Position numbers and translations under genes: made by a program. Source: Bacteroidales bacterium UBA5342 (GTDB taxonomy: Bacteria > Bacteroidota > Bacteroidia > Bacteroidales > UBA5342). From it: 7,349 bases of DNA. Positions 7,128 through 7,349 of the stretch are shown here, piece after piece. Within the stretch, counting starts at the first letter, position 1. Every line of letters starts with the position of its first letter. The stretch covers positions 28,542 to 35,890 of the forward strand of contig DHQI01000091.1 of NCBI GenBank assembly GCA_002408065.1, given 5' to 3'. A model generated the notes under the pieces. It searched no databases. It saw nothing but the letters and a program-made list of their open reading frames with translations, and was not told the origin of the DNA.

Positions 7128-7157
7128 GTATGAACTACTCATACACGGGCAAATATA
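7128..7157 (-). promoter_or_regulatory. Inverted repeat next to a -7-like element, distal upstream region
   Basis: GTATGA (7128-7133) and TCATAC (7139-7144) form perfect 6-base arms around a 5-base spacer. Five bases upstream on the minus strand is TATATTTG (7157-7150), an exact TAnnTTTG. A TTTG lies 16 bases before it, shorter than the usual spacing. The repeat would cover the transcription start, a common operator position. A transcript from here would have a leader of over 300 bases before the 1101-aa gene, so the link to that gene is uncertain. Confidence 0.25.
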
Positions 7158-7349
7158 TAAAGTTGTTGTTAAACAAAAAAGAAATATCAACAAATAATGA
7201 CCATTCTAAGCTTTTTTTATCAAGAATGTAGTAAAAAGACCCTAAAAAAAACACCATACTATCCTCCATCACGTAAAATTCCCTACCGATATCTTCTCCC
7301 GAACACACGTTAACACGTTTATGCTAACAAAAATATATTTTTGCTCATC

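Larger units (their letters stand above)
6805..7349. other. Gene-poor AT-rich region upstream of the 1101-aa gene
   Basis: This 545-base stretch shows no RNA gene and no protein gene I can support. It contains the candidate promoter at 6911-6942, inverted repeats at 6837-6856 and 7128-7144, many A- and T-runs, and a 30-codon minus-strand frame at 6998-7090 with an AAAGGAAG tract before its ATG. At the right edge, a minus-strand frame is open from 7349 to a TGA at 7269-7271 (26 codons) and could be the tail of an upstream gene; nothing identifies it. Confidence 0.6.

Noticed and set aside
7135..7269. Minus-strand frame of 44 codons starting MEDSMVFFLG
   Set aside because: It depends on long T-runs, has no recognisable similarity or convincing ribosome-binding context, and is typical of chance frames in AT-rich DNA.
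7269..7349. Minus-strand frame open from the right edge for 26 codons before TGA
   Set aside because: It could be the end of an upstream gene, but 26 codons without a recognisable motif are not enough to call one.
7321..7349. Plus-strand ATG opening nine codons to the window edge (MLTKIYFCS)
   Set aside because: Too short to judge; no ribosome-binding site and no promoter match upstream.

Overview
The window looks like a piece of a Bacteroidota chromosome. The evidence is two very large secreted proteins ending in what read as type IX secretion (T9SS) type A sorting domains, start codons preceded by A/T-rich sequence with no Shine-Dalgarno, AT-rich intergenic DNA, and hexamers matching the Bacteroidota -7 promoter consensus TAnnTTTG. 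The genus cannot be decided from the sequence. All supported genes lie on the minus strand, so transcription runs from right to left.

Layout from right to left. Positions 6805-7349 are a 545-base AT-rich stretch with no convincing gene. It holds a plausible promoter (6911-6942), two perfect inverted repeats (6837-6856 and 7128-7144) and a doubtful 30-codon reading frame (6998-7090). Positions 3499-6804 encode a 1101-residue secreted protein: signal peptide, LamG/concanavalin-like domain, GLUG repeats, NW-x-NGVP domain, Bacteroidota presentation modules and sorting domain. After a 191-base gap, 326-3307 encodes a 993-residue paralogue with the same architecture from the GLUG leader onward but an unrelated N-terminal domain. 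After 97 bases, 1-228 carries the first 76 codons of a thiol peroxidase (tpx), cut by the window edge.

The two large genes are diverged tandem duplicates sharing a rear chassis with different front ends. The likely outcome is two surface-displayed or released proteins, exported by Sec, carried over the outer membrane by the T9SS, and offering two different front domains. Adhesion or glycan binding is the natural guess but is not shown by the sequence. tpx is a housekeeping antioxidant gene with no evident link to them. The features most worth a second look are a calcium-loop-like motif before the first GLUG repeat in both paralogues, a shared C-x5-C-x-C cluster, and the exactly conserved spacing of six GLUG repeats.
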